From Branchiostoma floridae (taxonomy: Eukaryota > Chordata > Leptocardii > Amphioxiformes > Branchiostomatidae): a DNA stretch of 64,000 nucleotides. This document shows, one piece after another, positions 31,688 through 43,935 of this stretch; position 1 is the stretch's first letter; each line of letters starts with the position of its first letter. The notes below the pieces were generated by a model, which saw nothing but the letters and a program-made list of their open reading frames with translations, searched no databases and had not been told where the DNA came from. The stretch spans positions 1,539,999 through 1,603,998 of the forward strand of contig NC_049983.1 of assembly GCF_000003815.2 (NCBI RefSeq). Reading direction: 5' to 3'. A program made the translations under genes and the position numbers.

Positions 31688-33091
31688 ACTTACAATTTGA
31701 CAAGTGTGGCTATTTTGCTGCATAAAAATCTACCTTTATAACTTCTCCCAACGTTGTAGCAGCTAGAACACCATATGTAGTTGCAACATGCATGTAAGAA
31801 GAACATTTTACGTGTTCTTTTGCTATATTTGAGAATAAGCCATCTCACAGTTAAGAGCTTGCGTATGCTGTATGACTTGGGTTACGATGTGATGTCACCT
31901 ATTTTAGTTCTAAATATTTACGTTTTTTTCTATTGAGGCGACTGCCTTCAGCATTTTAAAGATTCTGTAACCTTCAGTTGTGCGGAGTTTGCTGAGAAGG
32001 GCGGTTATGCCGACAGACACTTGAGTCAGATTTGAGTCTTGAAAATGACCAGATGGAAGATAAGGCGACCCACATGGGAAAGTCTTTGATAGTTCATGGG
32101 GTAAATGATCTCTGTTGTTACAGTGTATTACTTTGAGTGGCTTGGTATGCGACCGAGTGCATATGATAACACTGGGCTTTCGGACTAAGTGTAAAGTGAG
32201 CCGCTGTAACATAAGATGTTTTTTTTCCAGTGATTGTCATTGCTGATATGTAAGAACATAGCTGATTAGTGAACATAAGGAAGTTTTAGTAAAAGTAAAA
32301 ATCCCATTCCATTGTCTCTTGTGTGGTATGTGCAAGATATTGTGCTGGCCGTACAAGGTCACAGGTCAGTTTTATTTTCTTGACATAATACGTAACATCC
32401 AGTTATAACCGTGCTATGTGCAAACACCAGAACGAAGAAATAAAAAAAAGAAGAGAAGAGAGGAAAGAAAAGGATAGAAAAAAAGAGGAAGACTGACTTC
32501 ATTAAGATCCACAATAGATGAAGTAGACTTATAATTTATGCATGGTGATAGGCAGTGTTTCTGTAGCTACCGGCCTAGAAATAGTGTGACCGTGGCCGCG
32601 TTGCACAGGTGGCCGTTATAGACTATTTCTTAATGCTGAGGTCAATTGGAAAAATCCAAGGGACCGCCAAAAAGTGACCACAGTGGCCAGGTGGTCGCAA
32701 TGCAAAGCTTGCCGCTAATGCAGGTTTGACTGTCGTAGTCTGTAGTCAAAATTTCAAAAATCTTCCAAGTGGAGCTTGCCCGAACTCCGCTAGGATTGTC
32801 GCGTCGTAAGTCAGCAATAAGTTGCCGCCACGTACGTAATGTTTTTGCCGCAGCCACTAGACTGTTGCCAGCCTTTCAGAATTCGAATACAGCATTGCTG
32901 GCCTTTCTAACTTTGGCTTAAAGGGTTGTCGGCTTTCGTTGTGTTGTCGGTTTTCGTGAAAATTGTGTTTTGGCCCAAGCCTCATTTTCGGTTATCCGTA
33001 CGCCATGAATGTGAAGTGGCTTCCTGACCAGGTTCCTCTGAGGTGCTGTGTAAGTAAAATTGCAGTACTGCGCGTCATGTATATATATATA
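31688..33091. other. Intergenic, nothing firm
   Basis: ZNF-E 3' flank (AATAAA near 32434 is possible) followed by ordinary sequence. Short frames at 31910 and 32642 on the minus strand have no recognisable content. Confidence 0.35.
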
Positions 33092-33880
33092 TGTCAGGGT
33101 AGAGACTCCGATCTGGTAGAAATGGCGATTCTACCGGTAGAGATCCCGATCGGAGTTTCTGTCGACAGAGACTACGATCGAGATCTCTACCAATAGAGAT
33201 CACATTTATCAAAGTCTGTGTGCCTTCATATCCCTGAATATTGATAGGGAATTGTCAAATATGTGAATTTATTGGGCTTAAGTGATCATCACAAGAGTTA
33301 GTTCAAATTTGCCTCAAATTGTGTCACTTAGAGAAGAAATTTAAGCCCAATAAATTCACATTCTTATGCATATAAGTAGTAGGTAAAAACAATGACTAAA
33401 CCTGATAACTGAGTGTCTAATTTAGTATTAAGTACCAGACAAGTCCAGCAACATTCTCATTAGAAATGACTCAAACAAGATGGGGCTAATAACCATTTTC
33501 TGTTTTATCCGAATTGTGAATAATTTATTGCTTCACTATCAATGAGTAACTATCACTCTACACCAAGTTAGAAGTAGTATAAAAGTTTTTCTTCTTCTTC
33601 TTTCGTTACTGCTAAGCCCCTGTAAAAGGGATTATCAGCAGTGCGCATGCAAACATTGAAGGGCCATATCGAGATATCTAACAGTAGAATCGGTGATTGT
33701 GCTGGCAGAAATCCTGATCGGGGTCTCTGTTGACAGAAACTCCGATCAGGATCTCTACCAACAGAATCGGCAATTCTACCGGTAGAGATCGCGATCGGGA
33801 TTTCTGTCGACAGAAACTCCGATCGGGATCTCTACCGGTAGAATTGCCGATTCTAACAGATCGGAGTCTGTACCCTGACA
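33092..33880. mobile_element. 789-bp inverted-repeat element with GATC palindromes
   Basis: The ends are TGTCAGGGTAGAGACTCCG and its inverted partner ending CCCTGACA, embedded in TA runs on both sides. Next to the ends are units of about 30 bp built from GATCGGGATCTCTACCGG, TTTCTGTCGACAGAAACTCC and CGGCAATTCTACCGGTAGA: one set on the left (33092-33200), about seven on the right (33665-33860). The middle is unrelated AT-rich DNA. Noncoding; likely a non-autonomous DNA transposon. Confidence 0.6.
33262..33360. repeat. 99-bp hairpin inside the inverted-repeat element
   Basis: TGTGAATTTATTGGGCTTAA at 33262-33281 is perfectly mirrored at 33341-33360. Arms of 20 bp around a 59-base loop suggest a second small element nested in the first. 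Confidence 0.6.
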
Positions 33881-34253
33881 TATATATATATAGATAGATA
33901 GATATAGATAGATAGATAGATAGAGATAGAGAGAGAGAGATGATAAAAAACAGTTCTAGATTTTTCTTTATAATTGGCTTGATTTCTTGCAAGGTCTTTC
34001 CCTTTCTGTCAACACCTGTCTTGTGATTAATGACAGTCTCAGGGCTCTGAATCCAAACAAGCCCTTCAACTGTGGTTTGAAAAATAACCAGCCAGCAGTA
34101 AGTTCAAACTAAAACTTCACTGTACCTACATTTTGTAATTCTATGTCTGTATGTGCCTTCAGGTCAATAAGTAAAGCTACCCTTAACCATATTAACATCA
34201 TAGATATGTGGCAGTATGAAAAACTAAGATGCATTGTAATTATCACACTTTGC

Positions 34254-34821
34254 ATTAATTATGCGAATTAGGCCCTTATTTGCATGAATGATATCTGTAC
34301 ATGTTCCACCTTACATATATAACATATCTTACATTTATCAAGGTCCTATTGTGGAACACATTGTAATAGTAGGAGATCGTCATTATAAATGCTAATCAAC
34401 TATTAATTTCTATAAATTGCATACTTCTGCAGGTAAGACGTAAAGATCTCGGACTAAAGTTTGCCAAATCCCTTCTTCTTTCTAACTTTCCCAACATCCT
34501 CCCACCACACCGCTCTGAGGCACATAGTATAACCTCATAATGCTGACAACCTTAGACAGTTTAAATGCCAAACATCACGCTTCAGGAACACCACGCTACC
34601 ATATGTCGCCGACCTCTTAAACGCACATTACACAATTAAGTGTCACATTTTGATAATTACTTATCAGATGGACATTCTCTGTGTCATTAAATGAATACAC
34701 CACTTCTTTCCCATAACATTTATAACCATTACTCTCAAATACAACCGACCATAAACATACATACCATCCACAAAAAAGCAATAAATATTTCATGGAGGTA
34801 TGAGGTCCCCGAACTCTAGTT
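34254..34821 (+). repeat. 1.05-kb TG-run repeat, partial copy
   Basis: Only the AT-rich half is present. It contains TTATGCGAATTAGG, TCTTACATTTATC and the characteristic end CATGGAGGTATGAGG followed by CCGAACTCTAGTT. The TG run and the CCCCCTAGCG blocks are missing. Confidence 0.6.
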
Positions 34822-35133
34822 CATGAACATACGTAACTTTCCAATTTATCTCTGAAGCAAAAGCCAAGGGATCCCTGAAGGGCCTGACCAGTGAAGGGCT
34901 GCTAGAATTGGCAACTTATTATGCGATCAAAAAAATACAAACCTCATTAAGGGAGAAAAAAAGAACATATATATACAATAACTGCGTAAAACATCCATTC
35001 ATGAAGAGTATGGTGTCTGTTTATTACTGGTGTTAGATTCGGACACAGAACTTCCATTGTAAGGGTGGTCGGAAAACAAAGATGAAATCTAACAGTCCTC
35101 TGGGCTGTGCTCTGTAGGTCCTTATCCTGCACA

Positions 35134-38100
35134 TTAATGCTGAAAAGCTTTTGAAGTGCCATGTGTTTGTGCCCCTGTAAGATATGGTAGGTACATACGT
35201 GCTACCCCGCACTGCTGGCGACCAAACGGACGATATTCCTTACCACGCCTAGGCATGGTGGCCTTCATATCTTTCCAAATAGCAGCAGACTCGTCATACA
35301 CGTATACCAGATATTCGGCTAATGACTCTTGTTTGGCAATGTCATAGGCTCCTGACAATATATATAGTCGGTTCCCCAGTGCAAATAGATTTGCAAATTC
35401 AATCATCACACGTTCTCCTAGATTCAGAAGTTCTCCTAGATGTGGCAAGCCTCGCAGTTTCTGCCAGCGGTCTAACGCTGTATCGTACACAAAAGTCTGA
35501 ATGCACTGACCATCTGTACATGTACAGAAAATCTTTGTTCCTACGGCAACAGCTGATGTGAATGGACGAATGGAACTCGGTGAGGTCCGCCTGTACCACC
35601 TGTCCTTGCTAGGGTCGTAGCAATGTACTTCCATGTATGTGAGGAAATACAGGTATGTACCACAGGACAATATTGGATTGTAGTGTGAACCTCTGTCATG
35701 GTGCAGCTGTGAACACTCTTGCCACTGATTTGTGTGCCGGTTGTACTTTCTCATCTGCAGCAACGGATTGTTTCTTTCAGGATAAACAGAAATGTAATAC
35801 AAAATGTGATTGACTTCACAAAGGCGATCGAGGCACATAAAATCATCTTCTGGTCCCTTAGATATCGAGGACACACTTGCTTGTTCCCACACGTTTTTTG
35901 CATGATTGTACTTAAACAGGGACAAATGCATCTCATCCTCTGATTGTTTATTTTGCAGGATGTAGATGTCGTTATCACTGGTGACTGTCATGGCAGTGTA
36001 ATCAGGAAAATCTTCAGGCCTGTAACTGCAGCTGATGTACTTCCCTTCCCGTGGGTTTAAGAAGAGAAGATCCTTTGAACTGGAGAGGACGAAATACATC
36101 GAAAATTGTCAATTTATGTCGACTAGAAACTCATACATTCTACAAAGATGAGACTGAAATCGCAGCATGCTGTGTTTTAGCAAATCTTATCTTTAATGAG
36201 AATGCCCTTTATAAGCAGGAATCATACAAATAGTACATGTATTGAATGTGGAATGAAATTTTCCAAGAATTGTTCACCGGTTACACCGTCAAACAAATAG
36301 TATACTAACCCCCATGTTTGATAGTACAACACGGCCATTTCCGTGGTCATCCCAAGCCTCGGCTTCAGTTTGAAGATCCCTTTCTGTACCACATTCATGA
36401 TGACCTCAGAACTCCCAGGATCCTCCCTGACCAGGGCGTGTTCTAAGATGGCTGCCGTGTCGTCTGAGGTCAGCAGGTTAAAACGAATGTGAGTGAGGAT
36501 GCTGGGTAGGTGGTGCAGTCTGTAGGGTAAAGAGTAGGGATGGGTTCAAGTTATTTCCTGGTATAACAGAAGCTTCTTCTATGGACCTATCATGAATCTC
36601 CTTTTAAAAGGCAATCCACCATTTGTTCCCAAGTTAGTTAAAATAGTTCTCATTGTTGTGCATTATGTATGTCTTTTTAATGTTGTAATCTGCGTCTGTT
36701 TGTGTATACATGTAATTGTGAAGTTGTATGTTAACGATGTTTAATGGACTAAATAAAGTATCAAAATATCCTGGACAATTATCCCTGATAGGGCTAAAGT
36801 GAAATGTGTCCATGATTATTTTCATTTCATGAAAACTACAGTGAACTCGTTTAGAGCACAGGTAAATTGGCCATAGGCCTTCAATACTAGTTAGTAAGCT
36901 TTGGATAAACCAACAACATACACAAATGTACCAATACACACCTGTCCTCCCTGCTGTACTGCACCCATCTCACCACAGCCTCCCACACTGTTGTCTCCTC
37001 TTTAACGTCCAGCTCATCATGGCTGATGATCTCAGTCAACTGATTCACACTCAGGCTGTAGAACCCTTCACTGGAGGCAACCTGTAAAGGCACAGACTAC
37101 ATGTATATGTATGTTACCTGGCTCATGTACTATGCAAAACAACCTTTCATTGGTAAAGCCTTCTTAAAACTAAAAAAAAAAACAGCATTGGGAGGTGGGT
37201 TCTATTCTTTGAAATAATACTGAAGACAGCTGTGCAGGGTACAAAATTCATATTTGTAGATGAAATTCTGTAATATAAAGATCACCACACTTACAGGGAT
37301 GCAACCAAATATAATTTTCAAACGTTTTGTAATCATTTCAAACACAAAGAATTTTATGACAGATTCCAACCACCCTTTTATTCACCTCACCCTTGCAATA
37401 GAGGAGAGAAAAAAAGAGCCGAAGATTCCGTTTGACAGGGCACGTGGTGCGCCATGAGGAAATGGCAGGAGGGGTCTTGCTTTGGGAACCAAACGAGCCG
37501 CGCAGGCGTGGCCGCCCTTCGGTCACACTCAAGAAGCTACTGCTGGAGGACACGGGTTTGCAGGCTGGTGAGCTCCGTTCGATCATGCTGGACAGGAACA
37601 TGTGGAGACGATGGTGTCACTTCTCCGAGGATGAACTGAACTGAACTAAAAAAGGAGTGACCTGCTATAAAAATAGATGACCTACCTCAACAAAGTTTCT
37701 ATGAATCAACTGCAGACAACGGTTTTGGACAATGTCCACAGAGTAGACATCAGCAAACTTGTACAGGTCCACACAGGTGGAGTGCTCCACGTTCATGGCC
37801 ATGTAGCTGCTGCAGGTGTCTCTCACATAGTCCAGTTGGAGGAGGTCGGCTGCCTGGTACAGGGGCTGCACTTTGTCCATTGACACATGGAGGGTTCCCG
37901 AGTAGATGTAACTCAGGATCTCTCCAAACATGCCTGCATCCAAGCCCTGAAAACGATGTAACACTAACAGATAAAGATCAAACATTTATCAGACAATAAA
38001 CATGTACGATATTATCAGAGTACAGATAATGTCCAAGCAGATCCTATGATAGCATAATATAGTACCCAATACAAATAGTAGCCGATGCACGGTCCTGGGT

Positions 38101-38801
38101 AGGCTACACTTCTTTGCCAGTTTTTGATACACATTCTACTCAATGCTGCCATAGGATCTGCATGGAGGTTGTTATATAGACACGGTATTATGATCAGAGT
38201 AACATTATGTACAACAGGGAAATTTATCAAATTCCTTTAATTTGAATGAGGTAAAATTTTCATCCCATTCTTCAATTTTATCTACAAAATCTCTACTACC
38301 TGCACATCGTCATATGCGTAATTTTTATTGTACATGCTGGTAATAGCTAATTGTTATATGTGGCTGGCAAAGTTGACCTTTAACCCCTAAATACCAAAGA
38401 TAAGTAGGGAGGAGGGCATAGTGGGGGACATGAACTTGTCTAACATTTGGGTAAACAATAGATTTGGCCTGTTCTAGATGTACTCTGTGATACTTAGCAT
38501 TTCCAACAGTTACGTGCTCCACTCTATTGTAACCACACAATCCTACGTTTAAAACAACCGTCTTCTGCCGACTTTCCGCCATGTCACTTGTAAACATGGC
38601 CCTGAAGTAGGGGCTGGCCGCGGACAGAACAAGCCGATGGCAGAGAAACCGCCGGCCCTCGACTTCAAGGACGACATCCTGCAGTACCCCAGCCTTCTGT
38701 AAGTCACCCACAGTTCCAAGAAACCCTTGCAGATAGCTCTCTTCTTGGTAGGAACGAGGACGAACTGCGCTGACGTGGGGTTCTTGGTGTGCGGCGGCCA
38801 T
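35134..38801 (-). CDS. KLHL-1: BTB-BACK-Kelch protein, 5 exons
   Basis: Exons are 38801-38547, 37946-37686, 37081-36942, 36519-36310 and 36079-35134. They sum to 1812 bp (603 aa) with phases 0, 0, 2, 2. BTB spans residues 1-172 ([38 protein letters not shown], then [12 protein letters not shown]). BACK spans 173-289 ([24 protein letters not shown]). A Kelch propeller follows, with blades marked by [41 protein letters not shown] and [12 protein letters not shown]. Glycine doublets typical of Kelch repeats are mostly absent. KLHL proteins of this build usually recruit substrates to Cullin-3 ligases in the cytoplasm; the substrate here is unknown. ATG was chosen as MAAAHQEP, shared with all paralogues. 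The exon 1 donor is AAC|GTAGGA where sisters have CAG|GTAGG. Intron 2 holds a LINE fragment. Looks intact. Confidence 0.88.
37418..37644 (+). mobile_element. LINE fragment, C-terminal end of the RT protein
   Basis: A plus-strand frame encodes [36 protein letters not shown] and [20 protein letters not shown] and ends ELN with a stop at 37642-37644. The GHVxRHEE and RRRGRP pattern is typical of the tail after the reverse transcriptase in non-LTR elements. It is 5' truncated and lies in KLHL-1 intron 2 against the host gene's direction. An A-rich stretch follows. Confidence 0.7.
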
Positions 38802-38817
38802 GTTGATGATGATGGCA

Positions 38818-38830
38818 TGACCCCGGGTCA
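38818..38830. promoter_or_regulatory. Palindrome TGACCCCGGGTCA upstream of KLHL-1 ATG
   Basis: Everted half-sites 16 bases upstream of the start codon. The same motif stands at the same distance in the paralogues. Nuclear-receptor binding is a guess from the half-site. Confidence 0.4.
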
Positions 38831-39990
38831 AAGGGTAGTTGGATTCGACACATACTGATTACCCCCATAACATAGCAGAAAGAGATGGACACGGATCACT
38901 GATGCTGTGAAGCACCTACGACCACTGTAGCAGAAAAAGTACTGACATCATTCCTTGAAATAGAGGGATGCTTACCATAGATCCAGGTCTACTATAATCA
39001 GATCTTGCACTGGTTTTGTGGCTTGTATTGAACCTAACATTATTAACGTTACCGATCACTGCGTGTATACAATTTGTACATTTTTTTAGTCTCCCTTGTT
39101 GCTTAGTTCTTTTTGTGCCGTGTCGCAGTCTGTATATACTGACTGATAGTAGAAGTTGGATAATACCTTAATTTTTAAAAATGCTAACTTTTGTTTTGAC
39201 TATTGATATTTTCAAGTATTTACATGTTATGGCTTGATATGTTATGGATCAATTGTGTTGGAAACTACAGATCGACATTTTGTACTATTCGGGATGATGT
39301 TGTGATTTTTCCATGTTAATGATGCCTCTGAGGGGGCGAGAAAACAGTTTGCATAGATGGAATTACGACAAAAGTATGCATAATTTATCTGTGAATTTCT
39401 GAGTAGATCGATCGGATCATTAAACACAATAGTATTTCACGAAACGACTTCTTTTTCTTTCTAGCAATTAACATTCAAAGTTTAAAGACGGTAAAAAGCA
39501 TATTACAGTTACATTTTTTTATGGAATATGTATATAAACTGGGCCGAATCTACTGTGAGTAAATTATGCAAATGATCATGTAACCATATAAATGTAAGGC
39601 GAGTAACAAATACAATGTTAATAACGCCACACAAAATACTGTAACATAGACGTGAAATTTCCTTTGCCTGTGTGCCACCGTAGTTACTTTACTGGGACTC
39701 ACATACATGTACCAACCATACCCTCACCAAATACTACAATGGATACCCAAGTTTACTAACTAGGAATGCACTCAGAATAAATGTATCTCGTAGCTACTGC
39801 TGCGAAGCTGTTAGGACACAGATCATTAGTTCTGTTTTTACAGAAGGAAATTTGTCAATCTGTAAACCGTTTTACTTCTACCAAAGTATAAAATCTGGTA
39901 CATCTATCCCACTTTTGAGCATTTGGCAAAAACCTAAGATCTAAACTAAATTAATCAGTTAAACAACCATTCAACAATTAAACAAAGTCA
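38831..39990. other. Intergenic between KLHL-1 and KLHL-2
   Basis: KLHL-1 upstream flank and KLHL-2 3' flank. No repeat, RNA gene or exon was recognised. Confidence 0.35.
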
Positions 39991-41035
39991 ATTTTGCCCT
40001 GTCTTGTTTTATGTCCCATTGAGATATGGTAGGTATATACGTGCCACAGGGGAATAAGAACCACGCACTTCATAGGTTTTATGCGGTAGAATGGCCTTCA
40101 AGTCTCTCCAGGCATCAGCAGACCTGTCATACATAAACACAAGATATACAATGCCTTCCTGGGAGTCGCTAGTACAGGTTAACAACACGTGCAGCTGGTT
40201 CTCCAGTGCGAAAAAAATGGTCCGATAATAAACATAAAAGTTTTCTAGGTTCGGCAAGCCCTTCAGCTCCTGCCAGCGGTCTGACTCTGTATCGTACACC
40301 ATAGCCTTAGTGAATATAAAGTCCGAGCAAAAAAATTCCGTTCCTATAGCAACAGCTGTGCTGACATCCGAGTGTTGGTGGGGTCCTCTCGAACCAACGG
40401 TCCTGTTCGGGTCGTAGCAATACACTTCCGTGTCCGTGAGGAAATACAGGTCTGGACCGCAGGACAATATACTACAAACGACACTAGAATATTGTTAAGT
40501 CTCAGTTGTGAACACTCCTGCCACTGGTTTGTGTGCGGGTTGTACTTTCTCATCTGCAGCAGTGGTCTGTCGTCTTCAGGATCAACAGCAGTGTAATACA
40601 GAACCCCATCAACTTCATAAAGGCCTTTCTCATACATGTTATCTTCTGGTCCCTTAGATATTGAGGACACACCTGCTTGTTCCCACGCGTTTTGTTCATG
40701 GTTGTACTTAAATAGAGACAACTGATTCTCCTCGTCTGATTCCTCAGTATGCAGGATAAAGATGTCGTTATCACTGGTGACTGTCATGTCACGGACATAA
40801 GGGAGGTCGTAACTGCAGCTGATGTACTTCCCTTCCTGAGGGTTAATGAAGAGGAACTCCTTGATTACGGAACTGGAGAGGGTTAAAAAACACAGTCAGT
40901 AAACCTGGAGCGATAATTCATATCTTTTTATTGGGATGAGGCTAGAATCACATGCACTGTTCTATCTTATTTTGTAGCTCCTTGAGAAGCATCCTTTAAA
41001 GCATTAGTAGGAATTAGATTAATAGTAGAACAAAA

Positions 41036-41690
41036 TGACGGTACAATGGCCTAGTGGGTAGACTGTTCGCATTCGGAAGGTCGTGAGTTCGATCCCGGCC
41101 AAGTCATACCAAAGACTATACACCTTTCTCACGCGGCGGCCATGATAGATCTAAAACGAGTTCAATGTGGCAAACAAAAGGCTGTCCATCATAATTACCA
41201 GTTCGACCAATGGTAGCCTGCCAATTAGGAAATCGACCAATAAGTGAATGGCTGCAAATTCGTTAAAAATTTGCATTATTATGTTTTTATTTTGCATCTC
41301 TTAATGGACTATGGGGTCAGTCTACACTACTCTGTACATTTTTCGGTGCATAACACTTCTTGTAATATTTATTATTCCATCTTCTATCGTGAAAATTTGT
41401 GTGGTTTGGGGGAAAACTAAATGGGACCTGATTTTAGAAATAAGTTTTGTCTGTTTGCCTCATTGACCTCTTCTTGGATCTATCATGGCCGCCGCGTGAG
41501 AAAGGTGTATAAAAATGGCACATGCTGCTTTCTCTGCTTAGCACTCAGCATTCGGGAAAGAGTATGGAAGTTGAACACACACCACTACCAGTGGACTAGC
41601 CCTCTGCTGTAGTGATTGCGTTGTGTGTGGTCCAGGGCTAATGAAACAGAGATGGGCACCGCCATATGCGCCACAAATGGGCACCGCCCT
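41036..41690 (+). mobile_element. tRNA-derived SINE, interrupted
   Basis: The head looks like a tRNA, with an A-box-like TGGCCTAGTGGGTAGAC and a B box GAGTTCGATCCC at 41085-41096. The body resumes at about 41512 with ATGGCACATGCTGC, CTCAGCATTCGGGAA and CACCACTACCAGTGGACTAG, and ends in two GATGGGCACCGCC-like units. The segment 41117-41511 is a separate insertion. No intact tRNA cloverleaf. Confidence 0.6.
41117..41511. mobile_element. TA-flanked inverted-repeat element inside the SINE
   Basis: The ends are mirror images over about 33 bp: ACACCTTTCTCACGCGGCGG continuing to GATAGATC on the left, and the exact inverse at 41474-41509. TATA at both borders fits a TA target duplication as used by Tc1/mariner-type elements. 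About 395 bp, no protein. Confidence 0.7.
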
Positions 41691-41844
41691 TGGCGCGGGA
41701 AGGGTTTAACTTTTTTAACTAACATTATGCAAGGATTAATCACGACTAACATTGTACAAAGTCAGACAAATAAAAAAAAATACATGTCTGACTAACCTAC
41801 GGGGATAGTTCAACAGCACAGCCATCTCTGTAGTCATCCCAGCA

Positions 41845-42154
41845 TTATGAGTTCAGTCTTCTTCTAGTCATCCCAGCATCATGAGTTCAGTCTTCTTCTT
41901 GCTGATCTTGAGCCCTGTACTGATTGATGTTTCCTCCAGATGAGCTGTTTTGTCCTGCATCTGCTTTTGGTTGTGTGAGAGAAGTGCCAGGTCATCGGCA
42001 AAATCTAGGTCTTCCAGTTGTGTCCATAATGTCCATTGGATCCCAGTACTCTTCCCTCTAGTAGCTGTCCTCATGATCCAGTCTATTACCAGGAGGAAAA
42101 GAAACGGAGACAGTAAGCAACCCTGTCGCACTCCTGTCTTCACCTCAAAGCTTT
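41845..42154 (-). mobile_element. LINE reverse-transcriptase fragment in KLHL-2
   Basis: The frame continues straight from the BTB piece and encodes FEVKTGVRQGCLLSPFLF, LDFADDLALLSHNQKQMQ and ISTGLKISKKKTELMMLG. FADD is the reverse-transcriptase catalytic motif. This is an internal piece only, without the endonuclease or 3' end. A 36-bp tandem duplication containing AAGACTGAACTCAT lies at its end next to the exon 4 remnant. Confidence 0.8.
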
Positions 42155-42293
42155 CCTGCAGTACCCCAGCCTTCTGTAAGTCGCCCACAGTTCCAAGAAA
42201 GCCGTGCAGATAGCTCTCGTCTTGGTAGGAACAAGGACGAACTGCGCTGACGTGGGTTTCTTGGTCCGCGGCAGTCATTTGATGATGACGACA

Positions 42294-42307
42294 TGACGCA
42301 GGGGTCA
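42294..42307. promoter_or_regulatory. Palindrome-like motif upstream of KLHL-2 ATG
   Basis: TGACGCAGGGGTCA, a weaker form of the everted motif, 15 bases upstream of the old start codon. Confidence 0.3.
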
Positions 42308-42309
42308 AA

Positions 42310-43390
42310 GGGTACATCGGCTAGAGAATCACTGATAACCCACATAATGTCGATGTAATAGTTCGATGTCCATATACCCAGAATACGATGTTGATGATGA
42401 TGATTAATCCAAGGGTCAAAGTGTGTGTTGACAGACACTGATAATCCAAATGATGTGGCAGTTAGAATGCTTACACCTTTCCTAGAGATGGAAGAATGAC
42501 TACCATAAGATGTAAATCACTAAATCAAGATATATGTACCACTTGCAAGGTTTTGTTTTACGTGCCGTTCTACCAAATTCCGTCAATACTTCTTAAAATT
42601 CACCGACAAAAAGGAAACAATTCTCCTTCTAACATCACAAAACCCACACATAATATAAAAGGTGGCATCTTTCGTCTTCCACTGTCTTTGAAAAAGGACT
42701 TGAACCCAATAACCCAAGGATCTAGAGCTTTCAATAGTTTTAGACAAGAATAGACACCTGTAATATTGTTTTTACATTGTTGTAACCTCCCATGTTTCCT
42801 GCAATTAGCCCACAGGCAAGAATTTGCAATAAACTTTATTTATTATCAGCTTTGGTAGTAAAAATATGCCCCATGCCTGTAATGTTTCTTCTCGATTTAG
42901 TATGCGGGCACGTGTCTGTATGTGAATACATCCAATTCCAATCAGATGTTGGGCCTGCTGATAGCTTATATAAGAACCAATATTACACCAGTTTGTATCT
43001 TTCTTTTAAAACATGATTCAACTTTGTCATGATTTTACTTGGCACGTCTTTGCATTTCAATGTTGTTGAAAATAGATGTTTCACAATACATGTGATAATG
43101 TAGTGCGCCGGTAAAGGTTACACATCCAGGTAATAAGAAATACCCCAAATCAGATACTCATGCAGCTGGATATTATTTTGGAAACGTCAGACGTCACAAC
43201 GTTAGCATCCACTAGTAAATGTGATAATGTAGTGATTTTTCTGTGCTAAGAAGGCCTTCAACTTTGAGAAAATTCCAAAAAAGTGTTTCATAAATGTTAT
43301 GATGACACGATTAGTTCATGTCCCCTTCAAAGTAAAAATGTTCTTCAGACAGAATAGAACAAAATGACGACTATCTTTCCAGCAGTACAT
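42310..43390. other. Intergenic between KLHL-2 and KLHL-3
   Basis: No gene, RNA gene or clear repeat was recognised. Confidence 0.35.
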
Positions 43391-43391
43391 A

Positions 43392-43397
43392 TTTATT
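43392..43397 (-). terminator. Poly(A) signal candidate for KLHL-3
   Basis: AATAAA on the minus strand about 540 bases after the stop. The surrounding sequence (ATTTATTG then ACAAAAAG) matches the KLHL-5 3' flank at 55943, so the 3' UTR is shared by descent. Confidence 0.5.
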
Positions 43398-43935
43398 GTT
43401 AAAAATGATACAAAAAGCATTATTCTGGAATTATACATTATATCTGCGATGCATGTCTATAATCTGATGTGCCTAACTTTACAAATGGCTTAAAACAAAC
43501 AAACGTTAACAGTAAATAACACACCTGTGACGCAATAAACCTAAACATTTTGTACAATGGTAATGGCATCACAGAAAAAAAATATATGGAAAATGCCATT
43601 AGAATCACATAGGACTTAATGTAATGTTAAATAAATATCGCCTCAGTCTGCTACCCTCCTATAGTTTACTGAAACTACCCCCTCCCCCAATCGCCCCAAC
43701 CAAATACAACGAGGGGAAATTAACAGATTTTAGCCAGTGTATGTATTTCTGCTGTTAGGTTTTAAGACCAATACAAAAAAAGATGGAAACATGTCTATAA
43801 ATCTACCACTACAATATAAATCCCATAGTTGAGACTTTCAGCAAAACCCGTGATCTGAACAAAATGTTATCGATCTACCCTGCCGGGCACTCTATGCATC
43901 CTTTACCTAACGACAAAAGCGTCAGGAATTATGTT

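Larger units (their letters stand above)
40009..42278 (-). pseudogene. KLHL-2: broken BTB-Kelch gene
   Basis: Parts found are an exon 1 piece (42278-42155, MTAADQETHVSAVRPCSYQ to KAGVLQ), the last bases of exon 4 (about 41841-41797, [13 protein letters not shown] with donor GTTAGT), and Kelch exon 5 (40872-40009). The second half of the BTB domain and most of BACK are missing. A LINE reverse-transcriptase fragment lies exactly between the exon 1 and exon 4 pieces. The Kelch exon changes frame near 40485, and its CYDPNR segment shows a second, local frame disturbance; the end ([14 protein letters not shown] to YLPYLNGT) is well preserved. The gene cannot make a normal KLHL protein. Intron 4 has gained a SINE with a nested inverted-repeat element. 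Confidence 0.85.

Noticed and set aside
33060-33095. CRISPR-like or satellite array near 33 kb
   Set aside because: Units are palindromic and vary, with no unique spacers; this is an animal genome and the units belong to a transposon-like element.
41047-41100. tRNA gene on the plus strand
   Set aside because: tRNA-like head followed by a SINE body; no 3' acceptor strand.
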